Assembly (NCBI RefSeq): GCF_008692605.1
Contig: NZ_LFCT01000021.1
Span: 1-64,000, forward strand
Reading direction: 5' to 3'
DNA length: 64,000 nucleotides
Origin: Sphingobium estronivorans
Lineage (GTDB): Bacteria > Pseudomonadota > Alphaproteobacteria > Sphingomonadales > Sphingomonadaceae
Shown here piece after piece: positions 25,146-33,364 of the stretch. The notes under the pieces are model-generated. The model was not told the DNA's origin. It saw nothing but the letters and a program-made list of their open reading frames with translations, and ran no database searches. Both the position numbers and the translations under genes were made by a program. Numbering within the stretch: the first letter of the stretch is position 1; each line of letters opens with the position of its first letter.

Positions 25146-26666
25146 TCAGGGCGTGATCCCCGCCTGCCGCACCGGTTCGCTTCCCCTGTTCCGCCGCCCT
25201 TCGGCTAGGATCAGCCCATCGAGCAACGCATTGCGCAGATCGCGAGGATCGATGACATTGTCGAAACCCATTTTGTCCGCCAGGTGATAGGCGCCTCCTG
25301 CCTGCTCCGCGGCGATGCGGGCACGCGTCGCCGCATCCAGTCCGGCAGCGTCGGCGCCGCTTGCCGCCGGCATCGCGCCCAGGGCGATGGCGGGAAAGGA
25401 CAATGAGATCGTCTGGCCGTCAAAGGGGTTCATGGCCATGATCGAGGAGCCGAAACCAAAGGCCTTGCGCAGGGTAACATGCAGCTTGGGCACCTTGAGC
25501 CGATGCTGCGCCACGAACATGCGGGCCGCGTGCCGAAGAACGCCCGACCGTTCCGCCGCCGTACCCGCCATGACTCCGGGATTGTCGGTCAGGAACAGGA
25601 CGGGCAGATGGAAAGCGCCTGCGACATCCATGAAATGCGCCGCCTTTTGCGCGGCTGCGGCGTCAATGGCACCTGCGCCCACGGCAGGATTATTGGCCAC
25701 GATGGCAACGCTCTGACCGCCAAGTCGCCCAAGGGCAGTGACGAGCGATGCGCCATATTTCGGCTGAACCTCGAACAGGGTGCCTTCGTCGACCAGCATG
25801 GCCAGCAGCAAGCGCATGTCGAAGGGGAAGCGCGGATCGGGATCGATCAATCCCAATATATCGTCCAGCCGACGCCGTCCGAGATCGCCGTCCCGAACAA
25901 GCGGAGGATGTTCCCACGCATTGAGGGGGAAATAGGACAGATATTGCCGCGCCATGGCAATGGCGGCTGCATCGTCATCCGCCAGATTGTGCGCGACGCC
26001 CGATGCCAGGACGTGCATCTGCGGCCCGCCCAGTTCTTCTTTCGTCACCACCTCGCCGATGGCGCCCTTGACCAGGGGCGGGCCGGCCGCGAACATGGAC
26101 GCCGCCTGCGTCATGACCACAAAGTCCGACAGGGGCGCGGTCAGCGCGCCATGTCCGGCCGAAGCGCCATGCACAAGGCTGACCATCGGCACCTGCCCCG
26201 ACAGTTCGGCCAGACCCTGAAGATCATTGGGACTGCGCCCCGGATGCGTGTTGGTCAGCCGATGACCGGCGCCTTCCAGCATGAACACCAGCGGCACCCT
26301 CTCCTGCGCGGCCAGTTGCGTCAGGCGGTACCGTTTGTCGGACGCGGCATCGCCGATCGATCCTCCCAGCACGGTGAAATCCTCGACCCCCGCCAGCGCC
26401 GGACGGCCGTTGATCCGTCCGAAACCGGCGATCAGGCCGTCGGCGGGCGCGGGCGTTTCGCTCGTTTCGCTGAGAATGCCGGTCAAGGCCCCAATCTCGA
26501 CGAAACTGCCATCGTCGAACAGGGCCGCAGCCCGCTCGCGCGCGTTCAGCTTCCCTGCCTCGCCATGGCGCCGCAGGCGGGCGCCACCGCCCATTGCGCG
26601 GGCAAAATTTTGCCGCCGGTCGAGTTCGCCCAGAATAGCCTCCCACCGACCGAGATCTGACGTCAT
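25146..26666 (-). CDS. Acyl-CoA carboxylase carboxyltransferase subunit
   Basis: Biotin-dependent carboxyltransferase of 506 residues (PccB/MccB family) with both crotonase-fold halves. Visible signatures are LNARERAAALFDDGSFVEIG, LAGVEDFTVLGGSIG, GAGHR, the second half with LFLTDNPGVMAGTAAE, and FGFGSSIMAMNPF. It would move a carboxyl group from carboxybiotin to an acyl-CoA. GGAGG lies 6 bases before the ATG at 26666; an ATG three bases earlier has tighter spacing. No biotin carboxylase/BCCP subunit is adjacent, so the partner must be elsewhere in the genome or the gene acts with a shared alpha subunit. Not recognisable as a specific acyl-CoA type. Confidence 0.88.
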   Translation of the reverse strand: MTSDLGRWEAILGELDRRQNFARAMGGGARLRRHGEAGKLNARERAAALFDDGSFVEIGALTGILSETSETPAPADGLIAGFGRINGRPALAGVEDFTVLGGSIGDAASDKRYRLTQLAAQERVPLVFMLEGAGHRLTNTHPGRSPNDLQGLAELSGQVPMVSLVHGASAGHGALTAPLSDFVVMTQAASMFAAGPPLVKGAIGEVVTKEELGGPQMHVLASGVAHNLADDDAAAIAMARQYLSYFPLNAWEHPPLVRDGDLGRRRLDDILGLIDPDPRFPFDMRLLLAMLVDEGTLFEVQPKYGASLVTALGRLGGQSVAIVANNPAVGAGAIDAAAAQKAAHFMDVAGAFHLPVLFLTDNPGVMAGTAAERSGVLRHAARMFVAQHRLKVPKLHVTLRKAFGFGSSIMAMNPFDGQTISLSFPAIALGAMPAASGADAAGLDAATRARIAAEQAGGAYHLADKMGFDNVIDPRDLRNALLDGLILAEGRRNRGSEPVRQAGITP

Positions 26667-26855
26667 CATTGTCCTCCAACAAAATTCCTGCGGCACATCG
26701 ATCGCTTTATCCACGAACACAATGTGACCTCAAACTTTTCATGAACCGATCGCGGAACCCGAGCAGCATAGGTCAGGACATGGACCCGAACCTCCCCCTT
26801 GAGGCGCCGTGCCGACTCATGCAAAAGCAAAGGCAACACACAGGAACGCAAGATA

Positions 26856-27890
26856 ATGGCTGATCCATCCTATCCCTCCATGGAGCCGCCGGCGATCGGC
26901 GATGGCACTGCAACCCAAGTTGCCGATGGAATATTCTGGCTGCGCATGCCGATGGACGGGAAGATCGAGGCGATCAACCTGTGGGCGCTGGCCGATGGCG
27001 ATGGCTGGACCATCGTGGACACAGGTCTGCGGACCACCGAAACCGCAGCCGCCTGGCGCCGGGCATTTTCATCGACCCTGGCGGGTCGGCCGGTGCGCCG
27101 GATCATCGTCACGCACCTTCATCCCGATCATAGCGGCATGGCCGGATGGCTGACGCAGAAGCAGCCGGCGCGCCTCTGGATGACGCGGCTGGAATATATG
27201 ACCCTGCGCGTGCTTGCCTCCTATACCGGGCAGGAGGCGCCCGAAGAAGCGATCCGCTTCTACAAGGCGGTGGGCTGGGACGAGGATGCGCTGGACCATT
27301 ATCGCGCGCGCTTCGGCGATTTCGGCAAGGCGCTCTACCCCTTGCCCGACAACTTCCATGCATTGGAGGACCGTCAACGCCTCTCGATCGGCGGCCGCGA
27401 ATGGATCGTCGTCGTGGGCAAGGGACATTCGCCCGAACATGCCCTGCTCCATTGTCCCGAGGCGAAATTGCTGATCTCCGGCGATCAGGTGCTGCCGGAA
27501 ATCTCCTCCAATGTTTCGGTGCAACCGCTGGAGCCTGAGGCCGACCCGCTCAGCGACTGGCTGGACACGCTCAAGGCGATCCGTGGGCGCGTACCGGACG
27601 ATGTGCTGGTCCTGCCCGCCCATGGCAAGCCGTTCCACGGCCTGCATGCCCGGATCGATGCGTTGGTCGATGGCCATGAAACCGGGCTGGAAAGATTGCT
27701 CGCCCTCCTGACAACGCCCAAAAGGGCCATCGACGTCTTTCCCGCGCTGTTCAAACGCCAGATCGACAAACATGTCCTGGGCCTCGCCACCGGGGAGAGT
27801 CTGGCCCATCTGGCCTGCCTGCGCAGCCGCAAGCTCGCGATGGAAGAAACGGACGACGCGGGCATTCGGTGGTGGCGCGCTTCTGAATAG
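26856..27890 (+). CDS. MBL fold metallo-hydrolase
   Basis: Metallo-beta-lactamase fold protein of 344 residues. The metal motif THLHPDHSG (HxHxDH at residues 87-92) is followed by GHSPEH and SGDQVLP, giving the other ligands. The C-terminal 90 residues form the winged-helix tail typical of the LACTB2-like subgroup, which hydrolyse esters, thioesters or nucleic acids. AGGAA is 9 bases before the ATG at 26856. It diverges from the carboxyltransferase gene with about 190 bases between, and the two could take part in one acyl-CoA pathway (thioester release); this is inference. Confidence 0.88.
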   Translation: MADPSYPSMEPPAIGDGTATQVADGIFWLRMPMDGKIEAINLWALADGDGWTIVDTGLRTTETAAAWRRAFSSTLAGRPVRRIIVTHLHPDHSGMAGWLTQKQPARLWMTRLEYMTLRVLASYTGQEAPEEAIRFYKAVGWDEDALDHYRARFGDFGKALYPLPDNFHALEDRQRLSIGGREWIVVVGKGHSPEHALLHCPEAKLLISGDQVLPEISSNVSVQPLEPEADPLSDWLDTLKAIRGRVPDDVLVLPAHGKPFHGLHARIDALVDGHETGLERLLALLTTPKRAIDVFPALFKRQIDKHVLGLATGESLAHLACLRSRKLAMEETDDAGIRWWRASE

Positions 27891-28008
27891 GGGAAACGCC
27901 GATATGCCTTGCCCCTTTGCGTCCCCGATCGGATACCGGGCGGATGGCGGAGCGCCGCACTGAAAAGGCCTTGTGCTTGTCTACCGAGCCGTGCGAGGGC
28001 GAACGGCG

Positions 28009-28902
28009 ATGCCCCGACGCAAGGACATATGGAAATGCGGGATCGTCGCCCAGCCCATCGCGACGATCCTGACGGCGGGCGGTATCACCGGTCCGGTGAC
28101 ATGGCTGTCGGAAGAGCCGAATTTCCAGTTTCTGGCCGACCCGTTCGGCTGGCGAGGCGAGGATGGGCGGCTGCATGTCTTCGCGGAACATTATGACTAT
28201 CGCATCCGGCACGGGACCATCGAGACGCTGGTGCTCGACGAGGACGGGCATCTCCTCGAGCGCCGTCCCTGCCTGGTCGAGCCATGGCATTTGTCCTACC
28301 CGCAGGTCTTTGCCGGGGAAGGCGCCCTATGGATGCTGCCCGAAGCGCATCGGTCGGGCGGACTGACGCTCTATCGCGATCATGGCGGACTTGTGGACTG
28401 GCGCGCGGAATGCCGGATCATGCTGGACTGCGTGCCGGTCGACGCCAGTATCCTGCGGCATGACGGGCGGTGGTGGCTTTTCTATTCCCCGGCGACGAGC
28501 AAGATGACGAAGCTCTCGCATCTCCACATCGCCTGGGCCGAGCGGCTTTGCGGGCCGTGGACGGTGCATCCCGGCAATCCGGTACGGATCGACCCGCGCT
28601 CGGCCCGGCCCGGAGGTGCGCCGGTGGCGATTAACGGCCGCATCATGGTGCCGGTGCAGGATTGCGCGACGACCTATGGCGGGGCGATCCGGCCATTGTG
28701 GATCGATCGGCTGGATGAGACCGCCTTCGTGGGGGAAGCCGGGGACGCCCTGACGATCCCCGCTTCAGCCGACGCCTATCGGGACGGGATGCATAGCTTG
28801 ACTGCCTGCGGCGACGTGACGCTGTTCGACGTGAAGCGGATCGACCGCTCGTTGCGCGGATTGATGCTCGACGTCAGGCGCGGGCTTGGCGGATATGGCT
28901 GA
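28009..28902 (+). CDS. Glucosamine inositolphosphorylceramide transferase 1 N-terminal-like domain protein
   Basis: Protein of about 297 residues with a five-bladed-propeller-like pattern and the signatures FLADPFGW, LSYPQVFAGEGALWMLPE and WWLFYSP. These match the N-terminal domain found in plant GINT1 and in bacterial polysaccharide clusters (GH43-like fold, usually not a proven hydrolase). The start is uncertain: ATG 28009 was chosen, GTG at 27973 is possible. Its last 29 bases overlap the convergent glycosyltransferase gene, and the neighbours are all glycan genes, so a role in glycan assembly or modification is likely. Confidence 0.75.
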   Translation: MPRRKDIWKCGIVAQPIATILTAGGITGPVTWLSEEPNFQFLADPFGWRGEDGRLHVFAEHYDYRIRHGTIETLVLDEDGHLLERRPCLVEPWHLSYPQVFAGEGALWMLPEAHRSGGLTLYRDHGGLVDWRAECRIMLDCVPVDASILRHDGRWWLFYSPATSKMTKLSHLHIAWAERLCGPWTVHPGNPVRIDPRSARPGGAPVAINGRIMVPVQDCATTYGGAIRPLWIDRLDETAFVGEAGDALTIPASADAYRDGMHSLTACGDVTLFDVKRIDRSLRGLMLDVRRGLGGYG

Positions 28903-29941
28903 GTATTTCGGTGCCGATGGCGGCGAACCGCGCCCGGGAAAAGCGGTCGAGCATGTCGCGGCGGGCGGCATCGCCCATGGCCTGACGCCGCGCGGCATCG
29001 GCCATGAGGATTTTCAGCGCCTGCGCCAACGCCTCTGCGTCGCCGGGCGCGACGGTCAGGCCAGTTTCACCCTGGCGTATGGAGAAAGGCAATTCGCCAA
29101 CCGCGGATGCGACAACCGGCAGACCTGCGGTCAAGGCTTCATGCGCGGCGATGCAGAAGCCTTCGGAACGGGAAGGCTGCACATAGAGGTTGAGGCCCGC
29201 CAGATAGGCGCGGGGATCGTCGGTGTAGCCGGTAAACTCGACTTTCACGCCGGTTTCCCGCGCAAGGGTCTCAAGACGGGCCCGCTCCGCGCCATCCCCC
29301 GCGATGGAAAGAGTGAAGCCTTCGCCCTTTAACCGGGCAAGCGCGGCGATCAGCACGTCATAGCCTTTGACCGGATGGAGGCGACCCAGCGTGCCGATGC
29401 GGACCGGCTCGCCGGGCTGCCAGGGCCGGGCTTGCGGCATGGCGGGATCGGCGGCGAAGATCGGCCAGCAGAAAAGGCGGTCCTGGGGGACGGCCAGCCG
29501 CTCGGCCGTCAACGCCGTCACGGATTGGGAATCCCCGATCCACAGCAGGGCGCGGGAGGCGAGCAAACGCATCAGCCGCTCATTCCAGGGCTTCAGGAAG
29601 GCCGCATGCTGCCAGCTTATCACCGGCAGGCCCATCATCGGGCCAAGGATCAGGCCCAATATCGTCGCCCGGCTGAGCGAGGTCCAGATATGGGTCGCGC
29701 GCCATTCGATCAACGCCCGCCGCAACCATAAGGCGGCGGCGAGATGATCGGTCAGGCCGCCTTCGCGCACGGCCGGGTCCAACCCCGCTTCCACCATGGC
29801 GGGCAGGCCCCGCCGGTCACGGGGCGTCAGCGCGAAGACCCGCACCTGCGCGCCTGCATCGCGCAGGACGCCAGCGATGGCGGGTACCGGCTGGGCCGCA
29901 CCGCCGCCCTCGCCGGAGTTGATGACATAAGCGATCCTCAA
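28874..29941 (-). CDS. Glycosyltransferase family 4 protein
   Basis: GT-B fold glycosyltransferase of about 355 residues. The N-terminal domain begins LRIAYVINSGEGGGA. The C-terminal donor-binding domain has GTLGRLHPVKGYDVLI, GDGAERARLE and PSRSEGFCIAAHEALTAGLPVVAS, the E-x7-E region of GT4. The start is a TTG at 29941 that overlaps the flippase stop (TTGA); the open frame further upstream lies in the flippase gene and looks non-coding. It would transfer a sugar from a nucleotide donor to a lipid-linked glycan on the cytoplasmic side. Confidence 0.87.
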   Translation of the reverse strand: MRIAYVINSGEGGGAAQPVPAIAGVLRDAGAQVRVFALTPRDRRGLPAMVEAGLDPAVREGGLTDHLAAALWLRRALIEWRATHIWTSLSRATILGLILGPMMGLPVISWQHAAFLKPWNERLMRLLASRALLWIGDSQSVTALTAERLAVPQDRLFCWPIFAADPAMPQARPWQPGEPVRIGTLGRLHPVKGYDVLIAALARLKGEGFTLSIAGDGAERARLETLARETGVKVEFTGYTDDPRAYLAGLNLYVQPSRSEGFCIAAHEALTAGLPVVASAVGELPFSIRQGETGLTVAPGDAEALAQALKILMADAARRQAMGDAARRDMLDRFSRARFAAIGTEILSHIRQARA

Positions 29942-31239
29942 TGGACGAGGCTCCGGCGCCAGACGAGGCCGGCAAGCAGGGTGCTGGCCAACAGGGCTTG
30001 CCCGACGGCTTGCGCGCCCGCGCCCATCAGGCCCCATTGGTGGAGGAGGAACGGCAGCGCCGGCAGGAAGATCAGGCTGGCGAAGAGATTGGCGCTCATC
30101 GACAGCGCCGGGAAGCCCATGGCGGAAAGTGCGGCGCTGCAAGGCGGGCCGACCACCGCGATCATCCGCGCCGCGATCAGCACGACCGTGACGCCACCCG
30201 CCGCCTTAAACGCCGGACCCGCGAGCAGGGTGACGATGGGCGTGGGGAAAAGCGCGGCGATGATCACCACCGGGGCAGCGGCGGCCAATGCGATGCCGAT
30301 GACCCGGATCAATGTCCGGCGCAGCGGCGCTCCGCCCTGGCCGGCGGCGACCATGCGGGCCAGTTCGGCATAGGCTGTGTTTCCCAATATCTGGGCGGGC
30401 TGGGCGATGATGACGGTGGCGCGTTGGGCGACGGCGAACAGGCCCGCCATGGCGGGACCGAGTATCCAGCCGACGATCAGCGGCGCGATGCGGCCCGCCA
30501 GCTCGCTCAGGGTGACGTCCGCATTGCTCGCGACCAGAAAGCGCCAGATGCCGGGATTGTCCTGCACCGCGCTGCCGGCCTCGGGACGGCGTAGCGCCGG
30601 ACCCAGCCGGTTGAGCGCGCAGATCAGGCCCATGCCCCACAACACCGCGAACTCCGCCAAGGCGGCCGCCAGCCAGGCGCAGAGAAAGCCCTTCAGTCCC
30701 CAGCCGAGCCACCAGGCGAGCGTCGCGCCGATCAAGCGCACCAGCGGCTGCACCATATTATGCAGGCCGATCAGGTCGAAGCGGTCGATCAGCTGCAAAT
30801 AGCCCGCCGGGGCCGATCGCACCGATCCCAGCACGGCGAAACTGTAGGGGATGGCGAAGGCCACCGTCTCTGGCGGCCATCCCAGATGCGGCCCGACAAA
30901 AGGCGCGAGCGCCATGGCGGCGACGATCGCCGCCGCGCCGCCCAGCAGTTCGACCGTCGTGCCGAAGCGCAGCAGCCGGGCCAGCCTGTGCGGCGCATCC
31001 TCCGCACAGGCTTCGGCGCCATAGCGCACGATCGCCTGCCAGGCCGGAAATTCGACAATGCCGACCACCGCCGTCACATATCCATGAACCAGCACCAATA
31101 TGCCATAGTCGCGCGGGCCCAGGGCCCGTGCCGCAAGGATGAGATAGGCAAGGCTGATCAGCCCGGCGCCGGCCTTTCCACCCAGCACCAGTCCCAGCCC
31201 TCTGAAAATTCGTCCCGTGATCCCGCTGCGATCCGTCAT
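29938..31239 (-). CDS. Oligosaccharide flippase (Wzx-like, MATE/MOP superfamily)
   Basis: Polytopic membrane protein of 433 residues with about 12 to 14 hydrophobic helices, for example GLGLVLGGKAGAGLISLAYL and the C-terminal ALLASTLLAGLVW. It would flip lipid-linked glycan units across the inner membrane. The ATG at 31239 overlaps the glycosyltransferase stop as ATGA. Its place between glycosyltransferases supports the polysaccharide role; sequence similarity in this family is low, so the exact substrate is unknown. Confidence 0.87.
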   Translation of the reverse strand: MTDRSGITGRIFRGLGLVLGGKAGAGLISLAYLILAARALGPRDYGILVLVHGYVTAVVGIVEFPAWQAIVRYGAEACAEDAPHRLARLLRFGTTVELLGGAAAIVAAMALAPFVGPHLGWPPETVAFAIPYSFAVLGSVRSAPAGYLQLIDRFDLIGLHNMVQPLVRLIGATLAWWLGWGLKGFLCAWLAAALAEFAVLWGMGLICALNRLGPALRRPEAGSAVQDNPGIWRFLVASNADVTLSELAGRIAPLIVGWILGPAMAGLFAVAQRATVIIAQPAQILGNTAYAELARMVAAGQGGAPLRRTLIRVIGIALAAAAPVVIIAALFPTPIVTLLAGPAFKAAGGVTVVLIAARMIAVVGPPCSAALSAMGFPALSMSANLFASLIFLPALPFLLHQWGLMGAGAQAVGQALLASTLLAGLVWRRSLVH

Positions 31240-32027
31240 GCGCCGTTGGAAGACCAGTCTTTCCGGCGCAAGGCAATACCCATGCCGTTGCGGGCTGCGA
31301 GGCGGCGGCCCAGAAAGCGATAGAAATACCAGTCCATCGCGGCGCGCGGCGCATAGCGGTAAAGCAGCCGCTCGCCGCGGGTCCAACTGACCGCCGTGCG
31401 CGATGTCCGCCGGTCGGACGGAAAGCAGATATGGGCGGGGTGATAGACGCTCCGGCCATGCGCCATCACCCGATGGACGATCTCATGGTCTTCCAGCACA
31501 TAGGGCCAGCGGGCCGCGTCGAAGCCGCCCGCGGCCCGCAGCGCATCGGTGCGGAAGGCCTGGGCATAGCCGCCCGCATGGCATTTGGCGGCGAAGCGAC
31601 GGCTTTTGCGCAGGATGAAGGTGATGCGCTTGCGGGATCGGCGCGCGCTTTCCGGGGCATGGAGGTCGATTGCCATCACCGCCGCCGCGTCGGCATGATC
31701 CCGGAAAAGGGCGACGATCTGCCCGACATAGTCGCGCGGATAGAGAGTGTCGGCGTCGCAAGTCGCGACTAGCGGCGTGGTCACATGCGCCAGGCCGTGC
31801 GCCATCGCGTGGATCTTGCCGGGGGTGGCGCAGGGAAGGATGACGGCCCGTTCGCCCAGCGGGGCGGCCTGGACGGCGGCTTCCCGCGCCCCTGCGTCGG
31901 TAGAGCCATTGTCGACCAGCAACAGGCGGAAACGCTGGTCGCTCTGCCCGGCCAGGGAGTCGACGGTCGCGCCGATCCACCCCTCCTCATTGAAGAAGGG
32001 CAGGATGATCGTGAGCAGGGGATTCAT
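31236..32027 (-). CDS. Glycosyltransferase family 2 protein
   Basis: GT-A fold enzyme of 263 residues. It begins LLTIILPFFNEEGWI, has VDNGSTD at about 38-44 and the metal-binding Asp-Ala-Asp at residues 91-93 (CDAD), then GGFDAARWPYVLEDHEI, which carries the catalytic-base ED. It ends with arginine-rich sequence and no obvious membrane helix. Start overlaps the upstream gene as ATGA. It would add a sugar during surface-glycan assembly. Confidence 0.9.
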   Translation of the reverse strand: MNPLLTIILPFFNEEGWIGATVDSLAGQSDQRFRLLLVDNGSTDAGAREAAVQAAPLGERAVILPCATPGKIHAMAHGLAHVTTPLVATCDADTLYPRDYVGQIVALFRDHADAAAVMAIDLHAPESARRSRKRITFILRKSRRFAAKCHAGGYAQAFRTDALRAAGGFDAARWPYVLEDHEIVHRVMAHGRSVYHPAHICFPSDRRTSRTAVSWTRGERLLYRYAPRAAMDWYFYRFLGRRLAARNGMGIALRRKDWSSNGA

Positions 32028-33220
32028 GCGGCGCGGCCCGTCGAGGCCGGATCGCGGCGGGCGGCCCGGCGCTCCGCCAGCGCGGCGATCACTTCGGCCG
32101 CCCGTTCGGAGGAAGGCCTGCCGTCCAGGTCGAAACTGTCGGCGAACATGGCCTCCTGCACCGCGCGATATTGACGGACATGGAGGTCCTCCGCACGGTC
32201 GAGCGCCGCGCCCAACTCCGCCGGATCACCGATCACCTCGCCCATGCGCCAATGCGCGAAATTGGGATCGCCGCGCCAGTCGGTCCGGTGACTGTCGAGG
32301 AAGATGCACGGTCGCGGACGAAGCAGATATTCATAGACCTGACTGCTGGCGTCACCCAGATAGATGTCCGCCGCCATCGTATAGCTCATGTCGGTCGAGG
32401 CGCGGCTGCCAAGGTCGAAATGGATATTGTCGCCATGCAGATAGCGGTTCTCGATCGTCCCTGCCCGATTGACCGACAGCCTGTCGATGGTGAGCACGAA
32501 AGGCCGCTCGAACAGCATGACATGGGGTGCGAAGATCAGTTCCCTGTCCGTATGCCGCACGAATTGGTCGAGTACCGCCCGGCCGTGCCGGTACCAGGAG
32601 GAAAGATGCGGCGAGACATGGGGGTTGTAGAGCACGACCGGCCGCTCGCGCGTGAAATGGTGGGTGCGGCCCGCCTGGCGCACCATGTCGAACTTGGGAT
32701 AGCCGACGATGCTGATCGTGTCGGGATCGACCCCGGCCTCCACGATCAGGCGGCGGCGGATCTTCTCGCCCGAACAGAGGACATGGTCAAAACGGGCGCT
32801 CGCCCCGTCGAAGCCGATCGCGCGGTCGCCCGCGCCATGGCGGGTATGAATCATGACGAGATCGTTGAGGCCGTAGCGCGTCTTGAGCAGCAGAGACGTC
32901 TTTTCCGCGACGACCAGCATGTCGAGGCTGCGGAAGAAATCCAGATTGTCGCGATAGAATAGCAGCTTGCCTGCGGGGATGAAGTTCCCGAGCAAGTCGG
33001 CGATCCGCGCCGACCGGGGCGGGAGGGAGAGGCGGACATGGGCGATGCCCGACCCGATCCATTCGCCCGCCAGTCGCTCCACCTCCGCCGCCAGCCGGTC
33101 ATTCGTGGTCGCGACAATGATCTCGCCATCGAACCCGCCCTTGGCGAGCGCCATGGCGATGGGCAGGCTGTGGGCGATCTGATGAATCTGGTCGTGGTTG
33201 AAGAGGAATCCAATGCGCAT
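32024..33220 (-). CDS. CDP-glycerol glycerophosphotransferase-like glycan gene
   Basis: GT-B-like protein of about 398 residues. The C-terminal half has VVLYNPHVSPHLSSWY, APHVMLF, HFDLGS and IYLGDASSQVYEYLLRPRPC, which resemble the TagF/TarF glycerophosphotransferase domain. In Gram-negatives such proteins transfer phospho-polyols or sugars to capsule or LPS. The start is not certain: ATG 33220 has no clear ribosome-binding site and GTG 33268 is an alternative. First gene of the four-gene overlapping run that ends at 28874. Confidence 0.75.
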   Translation of the reverse strand: MRIGFLFNHDQIHQIAHSLPIAMALAKGGFDGEIIVATTNDRLAAEVERLAGEWIGSGIAHVRLSLPPRSARIADLLGNFIPAGKLLFYRDNLDFFRSLDMLVVAEKTSLLLKTRYGLNDLVMIHTRHGAGDRAIGFDGASARFDHVLCSGEKIRRRLIVEAGVDPDTISIVGYPKFDMVRQAGRTHHFTRERPVVLYNPHVSPHLSSWYRHGRAVLDQFVRHTDRELIFAPHVMLFERPFVLTIDRLSVNRAGTIENRYLHGDNIHFDLGSRASTDMSYTMAADIYLGDASSQVYEYLLRPRPCIFLDSHRTDWRGDPNFAHWRMGEVIGDPAELGAALDRAEDLHVRQYRAVQEAMFADSFDLDGRPSSERAAEVIAALAERRAARRDPASTGRAA

Positions 33221-33334
33221 GAGACGACGACGCCACGCCCGGCGCCTCACCGCAGTTCCCGTTTTCACGCGACATCGAAATTCTTCCCCGGTCCTGCCCG
33301 CAGCGAGCCGGACCGGGCAACAGCGCGGCCTATG

Positions 33335-33352
33335 CCGCCAGCAGGCTGGCGG
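33335..33352 (-). terminator. Weak hairpin after the second sulfatase gene
   Basis: A perfect 7-base-pair stem (CCGCCAG with CTGGCGG) with a 4-base loop lies 12 bases after the sulfatase stop on the minus strand. There is no T-run, so the terminator call is weak. Confidence 0.3.
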
Positions 33353-33364
33353 AGAGGATTCGCC

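Noticed and set aside
26224..26682. Alternative frame in the carboxyltransferase 5' region
   Set aside because: Same-strand shadow of the carboxyltransferase gene without any motif.
29942..30142. Upstream extension of the GT4 glycosyltransferase
   Set aside because: It lies inside the flippase gene and is proline- and arginine-rich without a domain; the TTG at 29941 gives the expected N-terminus.
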